Shown: in pieces, positions 1-11,084 of the stretch
Position numbering within the stretch: position 1 is the first letter of the stretch
Layout: each line of letters opens with the position of its first letter
DNA from: Isoetes taiwanensis
Lineage: Eukaryota; Streptophyta; Lycopodiopsida; Isoetales; Isoetaceae
Assembly (NCBI GenBank): GCA_021234155.1
Contig: JAJEKV010000132.1
Coordinates: 1,300,001-1,364,000, forward strand
DNA length: 64,000 bases
Direction of reading: 5' to 3'
Notes under the pieces: model-generated
Told to the model about the DNA's origin: nothing
Seen by the model: the letters and a program-made list of their open reading frames with translations, nothing else
Databases searched by the model: none
Made by a program: the position numbers and the translations under genes

Positions 1-919
1 ATCGAGTATCTATGAATATAAAACTAGTTAAACAACTCATTATCTAACAAGTTCTAGCAGTATGATAGAATAACTAATTTAACGTTGACTGACGGACAAA
101 ATTGAAGAACTATATCTTCATGATACGATTATAAGTGGCTTTTTCTGTTAGATGCATGCTATTAGGTTAGAAATGATAGAAACATGTCTTGCTAAGCTTC
201 AAAACCCCTAATTCTAAAACCTTGGAGAACACAACTACGGTGCCCCTGCTCGTACCATTCTCCTGCCTTGGCTTATATCCGAAACACATGTTGGCTATAT
301 GAATGAACAATGCATAAAAGACACATAAACCCAATTTTCTAAGCATATGGTGCGGCTATTGATGTCAGCTTCTACAATCCTCTGCTTTGTGCAAACTCGC
401 TTATCAATTCAGAAACTTCTACAGGGAAGGAAGTACATTTAAATAGAAGTACTTTTCTTATTGTCTACAATCTATGAGTCAGAAAATTATTTGAAGGATC
501 TGTGAACAAGAAAACATCCCAGATCTAAACTGAAAAAGATCTTATCATGGTAACAACTTGAATCCAAGTTTGCCAGCAAATACCTTACAAAAAGAAGGCA
601 ATTAAATTTCACCTTATATGTTTGCTTCAAAACATAAGCTCGAGGACAAATGACTGAAATTTTTAGTGTGGTTTAAAAAACTGATAAGCTGAGGTTAAAT
701 ATGGTATTTTATGCTGGCATGCATATAAACAAGTCTACCTGAAGCAGATGCATCAGAAACGAATTGCAGCTTCACCATCAAGTCTTTTACCCCAAATAAA
801 AAGTGCAAGAACGGCCCTCAACAAAAATGCCTGGCAAAAATACTAAATCCCGAATGGTAAGCATGTTGAGATTTAGATTATTGCTTGCTCACAAAGAAAG
901 AAAAATATGACATAGTTAC
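1..919. other. AT-rich stretch, no gene seen
   Basis: No open frame with coding character, no RNA gene and no clear repeat boundary was found on either strand. The composition (many short A/T runs) resembles intron or intergenic DNA of the window. Confidence 0.4.
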
Positions 920-1068
920 CTGCTGAAGATCTCTAAGAATTTGCCCTGTAGTAAGCCCAACGACTCCACAATTTTGCCAAGCACAAATGCTCCAAAAAAT
1001 CCAATCTTCTATAGCAAAGTTTTAAGGTGGAAAATCCATCAAGTAGGGAGCGCCAAACTCTATCAAAT
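920..1068 (-). pseudogene. Possible exon of an unidentified membrane-type protein
   Basis: Read on the minus strand, this block lies between an AG acceptor (CTGCATGCAG just above 1068) and a GT donor (CAG|GTAACT just below 920). One frame reads TTGQILRDLQQ at its 3' end. The neighbouring frame gives a hydrophobic GFFGAFVLGKIVESLGL, so coding signal seems to switch frame once. An in-frame TAA sits upstream in the first frame. I do not recognise the protein. It could be a decayed exon of a gene reaching in from the left, or chance. Confidence 0.28.
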
Positions 1069-1449
1069 CTGCATGCAATAGCACAAACAACTGGAAACCT
1101 GAGCATGATTTATACTACCAATGTTAATTTTTTCGCACACGCAGTCCCCAGGAAATTCACCTAGATTTTTATTAACCTCGTCAAGCTTCTTTTCACGATC
1201 TCGCAGAGCAGACTTAGAGGATCAACGTATCTATAAACCAAAGAAAGCGTACGTAAACTGTTTGCTCCAAAATTTTCTGTATGTTTTCTTGATATCTCCT
1301 TCACTCCCACGACATCTGACATTCTTTCATATATAACAATATCCGTGCCTTGAAAACATCTATATTCTCAAGCTTTCAATAGCAAGAAACATCTGTATTT
1401 CAAGCTTTCGACTTCTATCTCCATTAAATTTGACTACTGCATCTAGCTC

Positions 1450-1660
1450 TCCTCAAACTATTGCAGTGTCGTTCGCCACGCCTGCGAAGGAATGGGCTGG
1501 ATGACCGAGAGTTTACAGGCAGCAGGCAGTTTGGAGCAGTCACCAGCATATGCTAGGCATATGCCGGCATATACCTGGATATGCCCATATACCCACATAA
1601 ACGAGGGTTTGCCCCCTAGGGGCAACCCAAAAAGAAGAGGGAATAAAGGCAAACATCACT
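1450..1660 (+). repeat. Hairpin-tipped repeat, copy 1
   Basis: Contains CAGTCACCAGCATAT, a run of purine-TATGCC words, CCACATAAAC and then the hairpin GGGTTTGCCCCC/GGGGCAACCC followed by AAAAAG (about 1602-1645). The same string of words occurs in reverse orientation at about 63470-63585, so this is a dispersed repeat rather than unique DNA. A shorter hairpin of the same design is at about 14647-14670. No coding capacity was seen. Confidence 0.6.
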
Positions 1661-2340
1661 TGCAGGACAGCGGGCAATATAAAGTATGCAAAAAGAACAT
1701 CTGCTAGGTGTTCTGGTGGCTATGGTATAAGAAAAACCTGATAAATTTAAGATCTAGCCCAATTGTTAACCCTCTTAGATGCTATGGCTACTTAAAGGGG
1801 TATGAAAATGTTGGGGAGTTGAAGGGCCTTCCACCACTAAGGCTCATGTTGTTCTGCATTTTTGTTTCCAATAAATGTTGATGTACTTTATGCAATCAAG
1901 ATAACAAATTTTGCCCATGTGATCTGTACTGGCTGCAAGTGATGACTACGTTTAGCTTTACATGAAGAGACCACCTCAAGAAAGTTGGGATTTATACTGC
2001 TTAAGTTTATATGCTAGATTGTGTGAACCATGAACGATGCTTGCAAAAATTGGTGGACTATGAGTGACTATTGTGTGAGATTTGTGCTAATATATACAAC
2101 TAGGCTTGGTTTTCTAAAATTTTATAAAATAAAATAAGGAAGGTTGTTGAATAGGACAACAAGAAGAATTCAGGCACACCTCCCAAGATTGTTGAATAGG
2201 ACAACAACGCACACATCATGAAACATAGTTGGAATCATAATTGTACAAGGGCAAAATTGACATTCATTTCACATTTGACATTTTTGATGAGACCATTGCA
2301 TTCGATATAAGATTTATAGAGATTTCTATTATCTCCGGTC

Positions 2341-2524
2341 ATTATGCTAATACAATTAATGCTAGCATAAGTGCACATGTTAAGTCATAATGTCAATATG
2401 TTTCAACCCTCAATATGTCTCAACCCAGTCACATTATGCTAACACAATTAATGCTAGCATAAGTGCAAATGTTAAGTCGTAATGTCAATATGTTTCAACC
2501 CTCAATATGTCTCAAAACAGTCAT
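2341..2524. repeat. Two-copy tandem repeat, about 92 bp unit
   Basis: The block beginning ATTATGCTAATACAATTAAT at 2341 is repeated at 2433 with a few substitutions. Both units contain TGCTAGCATAAGTGCA and CAATATGTTTCAACCCTC. It lies inside the 3' part of a Helitron fragment. No coding function is seen. Confidence 0.8.
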
Positions 2525-2774
2525 TAATGCTAACACAACATAACATTGTGCTAAGTCAATAAGTGGGAGATGAGTGTGGCATTACGTAATAAAAATGTTG
2601 GCCTCTTACAACGTGGAGGAACTAACAACAAGTTCATTGACATTAGTATAGAGCAGAATGCCAGTTGCAAACTAGTGGGACCATTAACAGGTCTGTCATT
2701 AACCGGTTTTCAATTTTGCCTAGGTAAACAAGGGTAGAAAAACCTCAAACCTCAAAAAGATATGAAATGCAATA

Positions 2775-2944
2775 TTATCTAGCATGAAGGAGCTAGGTTT
2801 CATTTAAAATGTAGTTAAAGCTTTAAAAATTTTTTGTTATAATAAGAAGTTACAAAAGTTAGACTATTACTGCACATTTTTTCATTGCGGCCAAAACATT
2901 TAAAGGTTGAAATTATGCCCAGCAACGCTGGGCACCATTACTAG
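2775..2944 (+). mobile_element. Helitron 3' end, copy 1 (5' part not in view)
   Basis: The last 170 bases match the 3' end of the complete Helitron at 6609-20161. Shared are the tail of a small reading frame (MKELGF then stop, 2784-2807), the AT-rich linker with TTGTTATAATAA, and the terminal hairpin GCCCAGCAACGCTGGGC (2917-2933), seven bases and CTAG (2941-2944) followed by T. This hairpin plus CTRR ending is the classic Helitron 3' terminus. No matching 5' TC end was found upstream, so the element is either truncated or begins outside the window. Confidence 0.8.
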
Positions 2945-2971
2945 TAGTTTAGGAAGTTCTTTGGTAGTCGG

Positions 2972-3851
2972 CCGGTTTTGTGTCTCTTGCGAGTCCCTTC
3001 CCAGAATCGCATCGATCCGAGCCATCGGATCGTCATTCTGGGCAGGGACGAGCCATTATATGAGGCTCTTCTCCATTCGGGACCGGGCATCGGCGTCTTC
3101 TCACAACAGCCCTTCTTCCATTCTCATTGCTTCCCTCTCTTCCTGCCCTGCTTGTTAGGGGCGCGCGTCGTTTATTCACATATGTTTGTTCATGCACTCT
3201 TTGTTGTTATTCACCTTGGGTGTTGCTATAATAATGTTTTTCTTTTTTCGGCATCATGCCGCATTATTCTCCACCTGCGGGTGATGCTGTTTATTTCCAC
3301 CTTGAGGGTGATGCACATCTCTTTTCACATGGTTGTTCTTCCACCCGTGGGGTGACGCTCTTCTCCACCCTACGGTGATGCTATCTCCTTTTTCTGCAAT
3401 GTTATTTTCATGTGTCTTCATCGCTCACATCATTAGGGTGCTTGTTGCTCATGTTTGATTCTCTCTAACCATTTACGGGTGTTTCTTAGGGTTCTCTGTT
3501 TTGCTTGCAGGTTTTATGTCGTCTTGTGGGGTCCCTTCTCTTTTTCTATTCGCCATCGACCCATCTCCTTCGATTCTCCAGGCAACACATTCCAGGTTGT
3601 TGGCAACCATTTCTCATTAGGGTTTTCCTCGAAAACCCGAAAGGGCGGGGTTTTTTTTATCCCGACGAGAAGTTGTCGCCATTACCCTTCTATACCGCCT
3701 GTGCACATTTCTTTTTTACGGGGTAGTCCGATATTGTTCCTATGGTCAGCTACCCCTCTCTATTCTTCAAAACATTGTATACTGCTGCTGTGATGAATGA
3801 CAAGCCTATCTATGGCCAGTTTTGTGTCTCTTGTGAGTCCCTTCCCAGAAT
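2972..3851. repeat. Repeat bounded by 38-bp direct repeats, with CCACC/GGGTG stutter
   Basis: A string of about 38 bases (GTTTTGTGTCTCTTG, then GAGTCCCTTCCCAGAAT) ends near 3009 and recurs ending near 3851. Between them, 3269-3400 is a stutter of short hairpins of the form CCACC...GGGTGATGC at roughly 40-base spacing. A related stutter stands at 28630-28770, just before repeat unit copy 3. Frames here lack similarity to any family I know and I call no gene. Confidence 0.45.
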
Positions 3852-4429
3852 GTGTCTTTTCAATCATAAAAGGGTGTCTCATTGATCATATTCAATGCTA
3901 CATTTTGCATCCACTATGTTCTATCAATGCCAAAGAGGGAAAATAATCAGACATGTGATTTGTTAGTGCCCTCTCATGGTCCAGCAAAATTTGTATCCAC
4001 CATATTTGTTTAAAAAACCTTTTCTTAAGAGATATTAGCTTGACTCTATCAAGGCCACAAACTAAATGTGGAATTGCACATAAAAAGGAACAACTTTTCA
4101 GTAATAAAAAAAAGATATGGATCTAAACAAATGGATAATGTCATTTACTCACATCCAATACAAAAAATGGTACCATAAGTGGAACATGTATCTGATTCAT
4201 GGATATTCAGCCCTCATAAAATGAAATCGGCCTATTCATAGCTTTTGGCTGGGATTTACAATTGTCACCAAGTATGCAATTTTTCATTACACGCAGAAAC
4301 CCTCTAAACATAGGTCGAACAATGTCTCGAATCTTAAATGTTATGCTACATGGCAAAGTAATGTTCTAAGTGAGATTCACACAATTTACAATGACAATCT
4401 ATAGAGGACATTCCTGCCACACACTGTTA
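3852..4429. other. No gene seen
   Basis: AT-rich spacer between the stutter repeat and repeat unit copy 1. No coding, RNA or repeat signal could be supported. Confidence 0.4.
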
Positions 4430-6520
4430 CAAACCCATGGGGTATACCTTGCTGCAAGCTACTTAGGGTCTGGTACATGGTCCATAAGATGATTTATATC
4501 AATGTGAAACTTATAAATCCATGCCTTAAGTATAATTATGCTAAAATACCATCTTAAACTTCTAACTCCTAATCTTGCCATTTAGAAGCTAAATAAAGAG
4601 CCTAATAATTCAATATGCATATCTCTGGGTAGGCTATGTCATCTTAAAGCCAAAAAGCTCCTACATACATTGTCTCACTCCCTCCTTTTTTCTGCATCCT
4701 TAGTGCGTTGAATAACCAATTTGTTGTTCGTTAGATAGTTAAACATGCTAATGTTTTCATAATGAGAACAAACTTAAGAAATGTTTTAATAAAAGATTGA
4801 GTGACATAATGGACTAACCTCAGCAAGTTGACGAGAGCGGACAAACTTGAATTCATACAAATGTCAAATAATCAAGTTGAGATCCCAGCCAACATGACAA
4901 TATTACACTTTATAACTACTGGAACTAAAAGAAATGCTACTCAAGAATCTCCATCTACGTATGAGTTACCACATACACAAACGGGAAATTGAATTGTATA
5001 AATAGATTGATGAAAAAGTCCAGCCTTCATTTCTCTTTACAAAAGATTAAATAGCATAGAATCTAATATTTATGCACGGAATTAAGGCAGGGAATTAAGC
5101 CCATTGTAGCAACTTCAACACTATTCATTGCACTGAAATACCCCACTTCCAAAGTATCCATGGCATGACTCCAGCTATTGAGAAGTGATAGAATCCCTTA
5201 TAGGACAAGGGATCTGAGAGCCTACTACCAGGGTTTTTCCTCCCATGTGGGGTTTTTTCATCCCAGTAGTAGGGACACATTGTATAGTAGCATTTGTCTT
5301 TTTGGTGTGGTTTTATCTGCTTTGTGTACTGCATGTACCGTCTCATAGGTCAAGTTTGGCCTCCGCGGACGTTAAAATATACTTCCTTCCTTCCTTCCTT
5401 CCTTTAAATCCCAGTCATAAATATTTGAGAACGTGAAAAGCCAAAAAACTCAAAAAAAAAAAAAAAAAATGTAGATGATCACAGTAAAAGTTCGTGTTCT
5501 ACAAATATTCGGTGCCTCGAATGATTCAATGGCAAAACATATTTCTTTTGGTTGCTTGAAATACTTTTCAAGCATCTGCCACAACTTTGCACTTGCCATG
5601 CATCTTAATCATAACCTTCAAGTAACGTTTATAGCTTGGCAGTTCCTACAAATGACAGACATAGAGAATAATAGTAAGAAAAAGCAAGTCCTTTTAAAAA
5701 TTGAAAGAAATCAATAAAAACATCATGGCGGACTTGTTTCTACTAAACCATCTTAGTGACTATGGAGGAAAGTTCTCCTCCTGGGTGAAAGCATGCTACG
5801 GTGTACCACTTTTGGAACCTTCAGAAGTACCTACACTGGGTACTTTTAAAACTGGTACTTTCTACTTTTTCTTTCCATTAAAATCAATCCAAAAATTTTG
5901 AGTTGAAGGTCAATAACATATCAATCTATAGTATTAGAGGATGACAATACTATTAGAGACTAAAATGGATGAATAAACTCTCAAACTTATTGTTTATTGA
6001 GACATTAATGCAAGTTCCTAGTACCCAGTGTTGGGTACTTTTCTGGGTAGTTTCACACTCCCTAAAAAGAACTTTAGATGGTACACCCTAGCATGCTTTC
6101 ACCCTCCTGCATCACATTACATACTTTCTAGAATATCGAAAAAAATAATGTGCCAACCACCAAAGTACAAAGTTAATGATGCTTCGGTATTCTGCCTCTG
6201 CTAAGTGGTTTTCCTGTGCATAATCAAGTCATATGTGTTATTTGAAAGTGCTACAGGTTCATTAATAGGATGATCTATGTAACATTCAAATTGACAATGG
6301 CACAAATATCACTAAATATCTGCAATGGATCTAAAGCAAAGCTACAACCATCCAAAGTATGTAAGAATCTTGTTTGATATCTGGAATCAAATGTTCCGCC
6401 ACCTCATATCAGAAGTAAGTTACCTTGATGCAGCTTATAGAAAAGAGCAGATCATTTTCCTAGATGCTTCTTCGCTAAACAATTTGTGCATAAAAGACCA
6501 ATCTATTGAAAAAAGGCATT
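4430..6520 (+). mobile_element. Repeat unit copy 1 (left part of a Harbinger-containing unit)
   Basis: Homologous over its length to 20162-21250 (copy 2) and 28790-30350 (copy 3). Shared landmarks are TTACAAACCCATGGGGTATA at the left edge, a short frame with ISFGCLKYFSSICHNFALAM (from about 5530) and another with YNHPKYVRILFDIWNQ (from 6325). These frames are conserved between copies but I do not recognise them. At 6520 the unit stops and jumps back to an earlier part of the unit, which marks the start of copy 2. Copy 1 lacks the transposase half seen in the other copies. Confidence 0.7.
5185..5405 (+). mobile_element. Short insertion ending in (CCTT)n, LINE-tail or SINE type
   Basis: Absent from copies 2 and 3, which read GAAGTGATGTTAGTGTGTT at this point. 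It holds an inverted repeat around 5222-5270 (CCTACTAC...GTAGTAGG) with GGGTTTTTCC and GGGGTTTTTT words. It ends with CCGCGGACGTTAAAATATA followed by (CTTC)n. The same order of words, reverse-complemented, forms the 3' end of the LINE at 22247-22400. It is therefore a 5'-truncated LINE copy or a SINE sharing that LINE's tail. Confidence 0.6.
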
Positions 6521-6608
6521 TCCTCAATTTGCGTATGAGTTACCACTCAAGAATCACCATCTACGTATGAGTTACCACATACACAAACGGAAAATTAAAT
6601 TGTATAAA
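6521..6608 (+). mobile_element. Left stub of repeat unit copy 2
   Basis: Matches copy 1 around 4925-5003 (GAGTTACCACATACACAAAC, then TTGTATAAA). The sequence resumes at 20162 with TAGATTGATG, exactly as in uninterrupted copy 1. The two pieces flank the Helitron and define its insertion site between A and T. Confidence 0.85.
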
Positions 6609-6662
6609 TCTTATCTTATATTACAAGAAATTTATCGCGGCGGCCAAGGCCGCCGCGAACAT
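6609..6662 (+). repeat. Helitron 5' end with GC-rich palindrome
   Basis: TC at the tip is followed by TTATATTACAAGAAATTT and a perfect GC-rich palindrome, GCGGCGGCC-AA-GGCCGCCGC (about 6637-6656). Nearly the same string stands at 52393-52440, which marks it as a family-level 5' terminal signature. Confidence 0.75.
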
Positions 6663-7680
6663 TTCTCTTCCCAACCGACTCATTACTGGTTTGAATTGTA
6701 GTAATTAGCGCACGCCCGAGCCATTTTGGCCATGGCCATATTGCCCGAGAATTTTATTCCCATTAACGCCCGAGGGCCAGGGCGTTATCTACCCCATAAT
6801 AAGCGAATTCAGTGCATGCATTTGAAGTGGCCATAAAACGCTGATCTTGGAATGAATGCTAGGTATGCCGTTTACGTAAGTGGTCGAGTAGCAGTTGAGG
6901 AATTAGGAATCAGGAATTAATGCTATGCTTGGTGGATATCAAGCCAAAATATTCGTTTCGATGTATGGCTTATAGAATGATAGGAGAAGTCAAGAATTGG
7001 TGCTATGTTTGGTATCTATTACGGAATATTCGTTTTGATGCATAATATAGGATCTCTTTCCACCACCAACTTTATGTATGGAAAATTGCTATGGTAATTT
7101 TGAAGATGGCCTAATAGAGGAAGTCCTGCTGCATCAACATGGATACACAGATTGCCATCTTTGCACATAAGTTATTTTGTACCAGGCAGCTGGTTTTTGA
7201 CTTGTTCTTCTTTTGAAGATGGTCTTGACTTGCAATCTCATCTTTTCGCAATGTGCAGGATCTTGCATCTGACAGTACATGCTACAAATTATTCGAAGTT
7301 TGTGCTAGGCACTATATGCGAAGGGGTATATTATCTTTCTTCTAGAAACATTTGAATAAGCATCTATGTGTTACATGGAAACCAACTTTGGCCTCAGTTT
7401 GACGAGCACCCTGTCATTTAGCAAGCGCAAAAAAGCGAAACGTTTTCAAGAATGCTCAAAGTTTACTGTTGCTTCATGGTGAAGTTAATTAGTCTTTGTT
7501 CTCAGATCATGAACAATAAGATGGAGATAATTGATTAGTCTTTGTTCTCAGATCATGGACAATAAGATGGGGATAATCAATCGAAAGAGTGCAATCACTT
7601 AGTGGACTATCTGAATCAAATAAATTTGAACCACTATGAAATAACAAACAGAATCAGTAGGCTATCCTACTAAGGTTTTG
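6663..7680. other. Helitron interior, no gene recognised
   Basis: Short frames only, none with family resemblance. Around 7500-7570 a 45-base string (TTAGTCTTTGTTCTCAGATC) is tandemly repeated once. Confidence 0.4.
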
Positions 7681-7681
7681 C

Positions 7682-8040
7682 CAGTATTCAAGGTGATCTG
7701 CAAGTCGAGACTCCTTCGGGGAGTCCCAAGCTTGATAACGTAACCGATTTTGGGCACTGGATCTCACAATGGAGCCCATCTCAAAAATTGAAAGCTTCAG
7801 AGCAGTCGCTTTCCAGAGTAGTAGATCTGAGCAGCGGAAATGGGGCAGCCGAAAACCTGTACAGACCATTTTGGAACCACAAGCACATATAGATTTGAAT
7901 GGTGCCACTGTCAGATGTCTTGTTTAAACAGGAGAGGCCAATGCCAGAAGCCTCATTCATTATGCTGCTCGAATGTTCTTCTACACACTTTATGCAACAG
8001 AACCGTTGCTATGTCGCCATAGCTATGGCGCCGAAAGAAC
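7682..8040 (+). pseudogene. Captured coding fragment, unidentified
   Basis: After an acceptor-like TTTTGCCAG the frame stays open for about 68 codons and has coding character (for example FGHWISQWSPSQK and VVDLSSGNGAAENLY). It ends in TAG at about 7890. Coding-like sequence continues in another frame (IDLNGATVRCLV, stop, TGEANARSLIHYAARMFF) to about 8038. So one frameshift and one stop interrupt it. I do not recognise the parent gene. Its position and orientation fit a further host exon carried by the Helitron. Confidence 0.4.
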
Positions 8041-8665
8041 CAAGCCTTGCTATTAGAATGCTTTTAACCTAGATACAGAGCGAAGAAGGAAAAAAATCAG
8101 CAAACGAATTCATCCGGCAAACAACTTACTGACGGAAAGAACGAGAATTTGATAGCCGGTAGAAACAAAGAAAGGAAAAAAATTTTGAAGAAAGAAACGG
8201 AAGCTTCATTACTCGCCCCTCATGCTCGTCCCTGTAACTTGCTTTAGTCGGCGGAATCCGGCTCCTCTTCCAGGCGTTAGCTTTGACGGAGCAAATTGTC
8301 TCAAAAAAATACCCAGACAAATCCGCAGACTATCCACTGCCATAGCTTGTGGACAGATATTATACAGCTCTCCGGCTCATATATATGCCTGAATGGTAAG
8401 AATCTGTGGTCTAGCTGCTGCCAGACAAATCCTGGATTTCGAGACAGCTAGAAACAGTTGGAGCTTGAAGAAATCAATGCTTTAACCAGCAAGAAAGCTT
8501 CGTCCTCCGCTAGATTGGGTATGGCGGTGCAACGTGGCGCAAAAACAGACTTTTGGATTGCGGCCCAGAAAAATTCCTTGTGGTCGAACAGAAATAAAAA
8601 AATTGGACTCTGGATTATATATTATATATATATCTGATCTTTATATGTTCTTATGTTTCGCGCTT
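8041..8665. other. Helitron interior, no gene recognised
   Basis: No coherent frame on either strand and no repeat boundary could be set. Confidence 0.35.
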
Positions 8666-8669
8666 ATCC

Positions 8670-8960
8670 GACCGTCCGTTCGAGATCCGATGGCTCACGT
8701 GGGTTTGGGACCTATCCTATGGCCCAAATGGCCTGGGAGTTTACATATAATATGTGTACCATGGTCCTACGGTCCAGATTGATCTGATCCTGACCGTCGG
8801 TCCGAGATCCGACGGCTCACGTGGCTTGGGGACACATCCTACGGTCCACGTGGCTTTGGGAATTATATGTAATAGATCCTACGGCTCATATTGCTTTTAT
8901 ATGGTGAGATCTTGATCGTTGATCAAGTCTAAGATCCTAAGGCTCATATTGAATGCTCGT
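8670..8960. repeat. Degenerate repeats around GATCCGACGGCTCACGTGG
   Basis: The words GATCCGAYGGCTCACGTGG and TCCTACGGTCCA recur four to five times with variable spacing. This is a decayed minisatellite with no coding potential. The CACGTG cores resemble G-boxes, but in this context I treat them as repeat content. Confidence 0.45.
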
Positions 8961-8989
8961 TCCTTAAGGAAAGGCTTTTAAAATTTTTT

Positions 8990-9062
8990 ATGTTATTGGG
9001 GGGATTCGAACCCTAGTCCTCAACCCCACAAAACCCCCACTCTAACCACTAGACCAAGCATT
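8990..9062 (-). repeat. tRNA-derived SINE head or tRNA relic
   Basis: On the minus strand there is an A-box-like TGGTCTAGTGGTTAGAG and, about 40 bases on, a perfect B-box GGTTCGAATCC, in tRNA order. The anticodon arm cannot be folded into a five-base-pair stem and the 3' side runs into an AT-rich tail. It is therefore a tRNA-derived SINE or pseudogene rather than a working tRNA gene. Confidence 0.5.
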
Positions 9063-9384
9063 AATTCTATGAATAATTTGTGTTTCAAATATACTTAAGG
9101 GTAATGTTCTAATTAAGATAAAATAGACTATAATATTCTAGGATGTTTTGAAAGTTTCAAAATGTTCCAGAAAGTTCTAAAATGTTCTAGAAATTTCTAG
9201 AACATAAGGGAATCCAGGAGAATTTAAGGGAATATAAGGACATGCTAAAACTGGAACAATGCGCCGTAGGACGTATTAATTTTCTTGTATATATATGTTT
9301 AGATAATGTTGTGTAATGGACCACGCCCTATTTGGGCGGCTCAGATTAATCGATGCCACGTGGCATCATCTTGCACCTCTCTTC

Positions 9385-9475
9385 CAACCTCATCTTTCTT
9401 TTAGGGTTTTTCTTTACCGAGCAGCTTCATCACTTTCTTTTAGGGTTTTCCTTTACCGGAGCAGCTTCATCACTA
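9385..9475 (+). promoter_or_regulatory. Duplicated telobox-containing segment, possible captured promoter
   Basis: The segment TCTTTTAGGGTTTTTC followed by GAGCAGCTTCATCAC occurs twice in tandem with small changes. TTTAGGGTTTT is the plant telo-box, common near transcription starts of housekeeping genes. An ATGGCCATGGCGGCC start context follows at about 9500, but its frame closes after about 18 codons. It may be the captured 5' flank of the gene whose exons follow. Confidence 0.3.
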
Positions 9476-9619
9476 ATCGGGCGTAAAAAAAAACTCCAAA
9501 GATGGCCATGGCGGCCAAACCCAAACCCGATTCTGCTTCTCTTCTTCTTCTCCATTGATTAAGGCTAAAAATTCGCGCGCACAGGAAGACTTCTAGATCG
9601 ACCCCAGATGGCATCGGTT

Positions 9620-9951
9620 GGAAAGGGCTGCCGGATTTGGTCTGTGCAGAGGGTTTGTGCCGAATGATTTGTGCCTTGCACGGTTTTGTGCAGGCTCTTC
9701 CTCTTCCGCTTCATCTCCCTTCCTCAAGTGACTATTGCCCTCAGTACCCGAGCTATGAGACCTCAAGCTTTCAAAACCATGGTAATTTCACAACTACGTG
9801 ACGAAGAACATGCCTGAGTAGCTCTTAGATCTAAATATTTTGGTTTTTCTTTTGCAGAGTTTGCCAATCTAGGCATCAACCCTGCATCATTGCCCTCTGT
9901 AGCATCTAATGATGTTTTTGATGTGCGGCTTTCCTCATTAGGCATTCAGCA
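9620..9951 (+). pseudogene. Captured exon pair of an unidentified gene
   Basis: Two blocks join in frame across a small intron (donor ATG|GTAATTTC near 9780, acceptor TTTTGCAG near 9858). The joined frame reads SYETSSFQNHEFANLGIN and continues PASLPSVASNDVFDVRLSS to a donor at about 9951. The first block stays open upstream to about 9600. The splice signals and composition support a real exon pair. I could not assign the family. It may be the 5' end of one of the genes that follow. Confidence 0.45.
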
Positions 9952-10379
9952 GGTGTGGACTTCGTCTTTTTTCTAACAGAAACTTTTATCAGAGCATAGA
10001 ATGCATTTCCATATTCCTTTTAATGTTATCATATTCTTCTCTTAAATATCTAGCATTATAACAGGGGGTTTCTTTTAATGTTTTTGTACTGTTTTCTCTA
10101 AGGTTTTCATATGATTTGGTGGCCGTATTCATCCAGGTGTACTAAAGAGTATTTCTAGAGTGCAACCTTTTGTTAGCCATTGATTTTAGAAAAGGGGACA
10201 AATCTTTTTTGTGATGGTTGTGAATATCCTCCCATTTTAGGGTTGTTTTTTAGGGTTCTTTTAGGGTTGTGTAGATTAGGGGCTTAGGTTCGAAATGGCA
10301 GAGCTCTGATTGCTTATTATTCTGTTTTGATGTACAAGAATGCTATGCAGTTCCAGCCGAACTAATCTTTGTAGTCAAG

Positions 10380-11066
10380 CCAGAAACAACAATGTTGACC
10401 GTGAATTTGTACAGAGTCTCTTATACAATGTTGTGCCAATGCTTCAAATGGAACGGCAAAGTCCGCGATACCGACTTCTTTTTCGGCGGATCTGAGATCA
10501 CAGTGACTCATCACAAGATACTCGTCGAACTGAAAGGGAGGGGTCTGATATTGATGATGATGTAGAGATGGAGATGGAGATCGAGATGTCTGTTAGCGGT
10601 GATGATGACAGGGATAGAGAACCTGGTGTTACTCCTAGTCCAAGTCCCGAACACGAGGCTCTCTAAGAAGAAGCGAAAGAAGACCGGGCTAGTTCTCAGA
10701 ATCCACATCAAAATGACACACGAAACTTCGCACCACGGTGTACTTCAAATGTTTTTATTTTCGGAAGCCTTATTGCACTCTATTACCTAAACTTACAGGC
10801 TGAAACTGCTGTGGACATGAGGCAACGCTATGTAGGTCACTGCAACACCAGGCACAGACATCAAACAAGCAAGCTTTCTTGGTCAACGAGGTTGTGATTA
10901 ATGTCAATGCAAGCCAGATTAAGACCAGAGCTGTATAATTTATGTGGATATCTGATCACTTCAATTTCAGGCGAGTTTGTTGCCAGTGGCAGTGATGATG
11001 GACGCTGGTTCATCTGGCAAAAGAGGACAGGAAGGCTGATAAAGATACTAGTTGGAGATGAAAATG
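10380..11066 (+). pseudogene. ASG2-type WD40/TPR protein fragment (DCAF class)
   Basis: ASG2-like proteins are nuclear WD40 plus TPR proteins linked to DDB1-CUL4. Three blocks are seen: the acidic linker (SSQDTRRTEREGSDIDDD, to about 10747), a block with ETAVDMRQRYVGHCN (10799-10890) and a WD40 block with GSDDGRWFIWQKRTGRLIK (10971-11066, donor ATG|GTACC). The order and wording match the C-terminal part of plant ASG2. Damage: an in-frame TAA after SPEHEAL, one extra base after GHCN, and a missing base in the SSQD region. The last WD40 repeat and the C-terminus are absent. It is a captured pseudogene fragment. Confidence 0.8.
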
Positions 11067-11084
11067 GTACCTTGCTTTGGATGT

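Noticed and set aside
2972-3851. The 38-base direct repeats as LTRs of a small retroelement
   Set aside because: They are too short, have no TG...CA ends, no primer-binding site or polypurine tract, and no coding core between them.
8990-9062. Functional tRNA gene
   Set aside because: The A and B boxes are good, but the anticodon stem and acceptor stem do not fold.
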